Assembly: GCA_029933565.1 (NCBI GenBank)
Contig: JAOZNY010000170.1
Coordinates: forward strand, 1 to 6,537
Length of the DNA: 6,537 bases
Direction: 5' to 3'
DNA from: Bacteroidales bacterium
GTDB lineage: Bacteria; Bacteroidota; Bacteroidia; Bacteroidales; F082
The notes under the pieces were generated by a model. It was not told the origin of the DNA and made no database searches. It worked only from the letters and a program-made list of their open reading frames with translations. Both the position numbers and the translations under genes were made by a program. The number at the start of each line of letters is the position of its first letter. The first letter of the stretch is position 1. Shown here piece after piece: positions 6,392-6,537 of the stretch.

Positions 6392-6537
6392 TTGAACACA
6401 ATAACAATAAACAAAAGTCAAAATGTAGTTTGGGTAAACCTCAACCGACCTGAAGTTCACAATGCTATGAACGCCGAAATGATTGCTGAACTTACTGAGG
6501 TTTTTAAATCATTGGATGAGGATATAGAATCAAGGGC
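6392..6537 (+). CDS. Enoyl-CoA hydratase/isomerase family protein, probable methylglutaconyl-CoA hydratase (partial, right edge)
   Basis: Only 48 full codons are present, but they show the crotonase N-terminus: VVWVNLNRPEVHNAMN (12-27), then the helix AEMIAELTEVFKSLDEDIES (28-47). NRPE-x-HNAM is the family signature around the first strand and helix, and the HN form is the one seen in LiuC-type hydratases. The oxyanion-hole and catalytic glutamates lie beyond the edge. It follows mccB by 125 bases in the same direction, the liuB-liuC order, so hydration of 3-methylglutaconyl-CoA to HMG-CoA in leucine breakdown is the likely role; this is inferred from context. The start is TTG at 6392: TGA at 6380-6382 closes the frame upstream, and the only ATGs in frame (codons 26 and 30) lie within conserved sequence. 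No clear Shine-Dalgarno is visible. Family call secure, substrate uncertain. Confidence 0.85.
   Translation, partial: MNTITINKSQNVVWVNLNRPEVHNAMNAEMIAELTEVFKSLDEDIESR

Noticed and set aside
1..6537. CRISPR arrays, tRNA or rRNA genes, insertion sequences, phage or defence genes.
   Set aside because: Both strands were read for regular repeats, transposase-like frames and tRNA-like cloverleafs by eye; none was seen, and the genes present are core metabolism and repair.

Overview
The window looks like chromosomal DNA from an AT-rich member of the Bacteroidota (Bacteroidales/Marinilabiliales or flavobacterial type). Three things point there. There is a small lipoprotein of the DUF4296 type. RecQ carries the long C-terminal extension usual in that phylum. 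The upstream regions hold matches to the Bacteroidota promoter form (TTG, then TAnnTTTG) rather than sigma-70 -35/-10 boxes. This assignment is an inference, because no 16S or other phylogenetic marker is present.

Layout, left to right. (1) 1-548, minus strand: N-terminal 182 codons of a KpsF/KdsD arabinose-5-phosphate isomerase (SIS domain), cut by the left edge. (2) 549-691: divergent promoter region. (3) 692-2905, plus: complete RecQ DNA helicase, with helicase core, zinc site, winged helix, HRDC and C-terminal extension. (4) 2895-3368, plus: DUF4296-like lipoprotein whose apparent TTG start overlaps the end of recQ. (5) 3419-4429, minus: HMG-CoA-lyase-like protein, convergent with the lipoprotein gene. 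(6) 4430-4658: divergent intergenic region. (7) 4659-6266, plus: complete 3-methylcrotonyl-CoA carboxylase beta subunit (MccB/LiuB). (8) 6267-6391: intergenic, with a GC-rich palindromic repeat. (9) 6392-6537, plus: N-terminus of an enoyl-CoA hydratase, cut by the right edge.

The right half reads as a leucine/isovalerate degradation (liu-type) locus. MccB, with a biotin-carrying alpha subunit not seen here, carboxylates 3-methylcrotonyl-CoA. The hydratase would convert 3-methylglutaconyl-CoA to HMG-CoA. A lyase would split HMG-CoA into acetyl-CoA and acetoacetate. The order carboxylase beta then hydratase matches liuB-liuC. The lyase-like neighbour lacks the catalytic cysteine of true HMG-CoA lyases, so its reaction is open. 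The left half is housekeeping: LPS/Kdo precursor synthesis and DNA repair.

Four of the six genes appear to start with a non-ATG codon (GTG for kpsF; TTG for the lipoprotein, mccB and the hydratase). For kpsF, mccB and the hydratase, an upstream in-frame stop plus conserved N-terminal sequence leaves little alternative. I saw no tRNA, rRNA, CRISPR array, transposase or phage gene, and no stretch longer than 300 bases without a gene. The window is mostly ordinary core metabolism. The substituted lyase, the start codons and the repeat are the points worth a second look.
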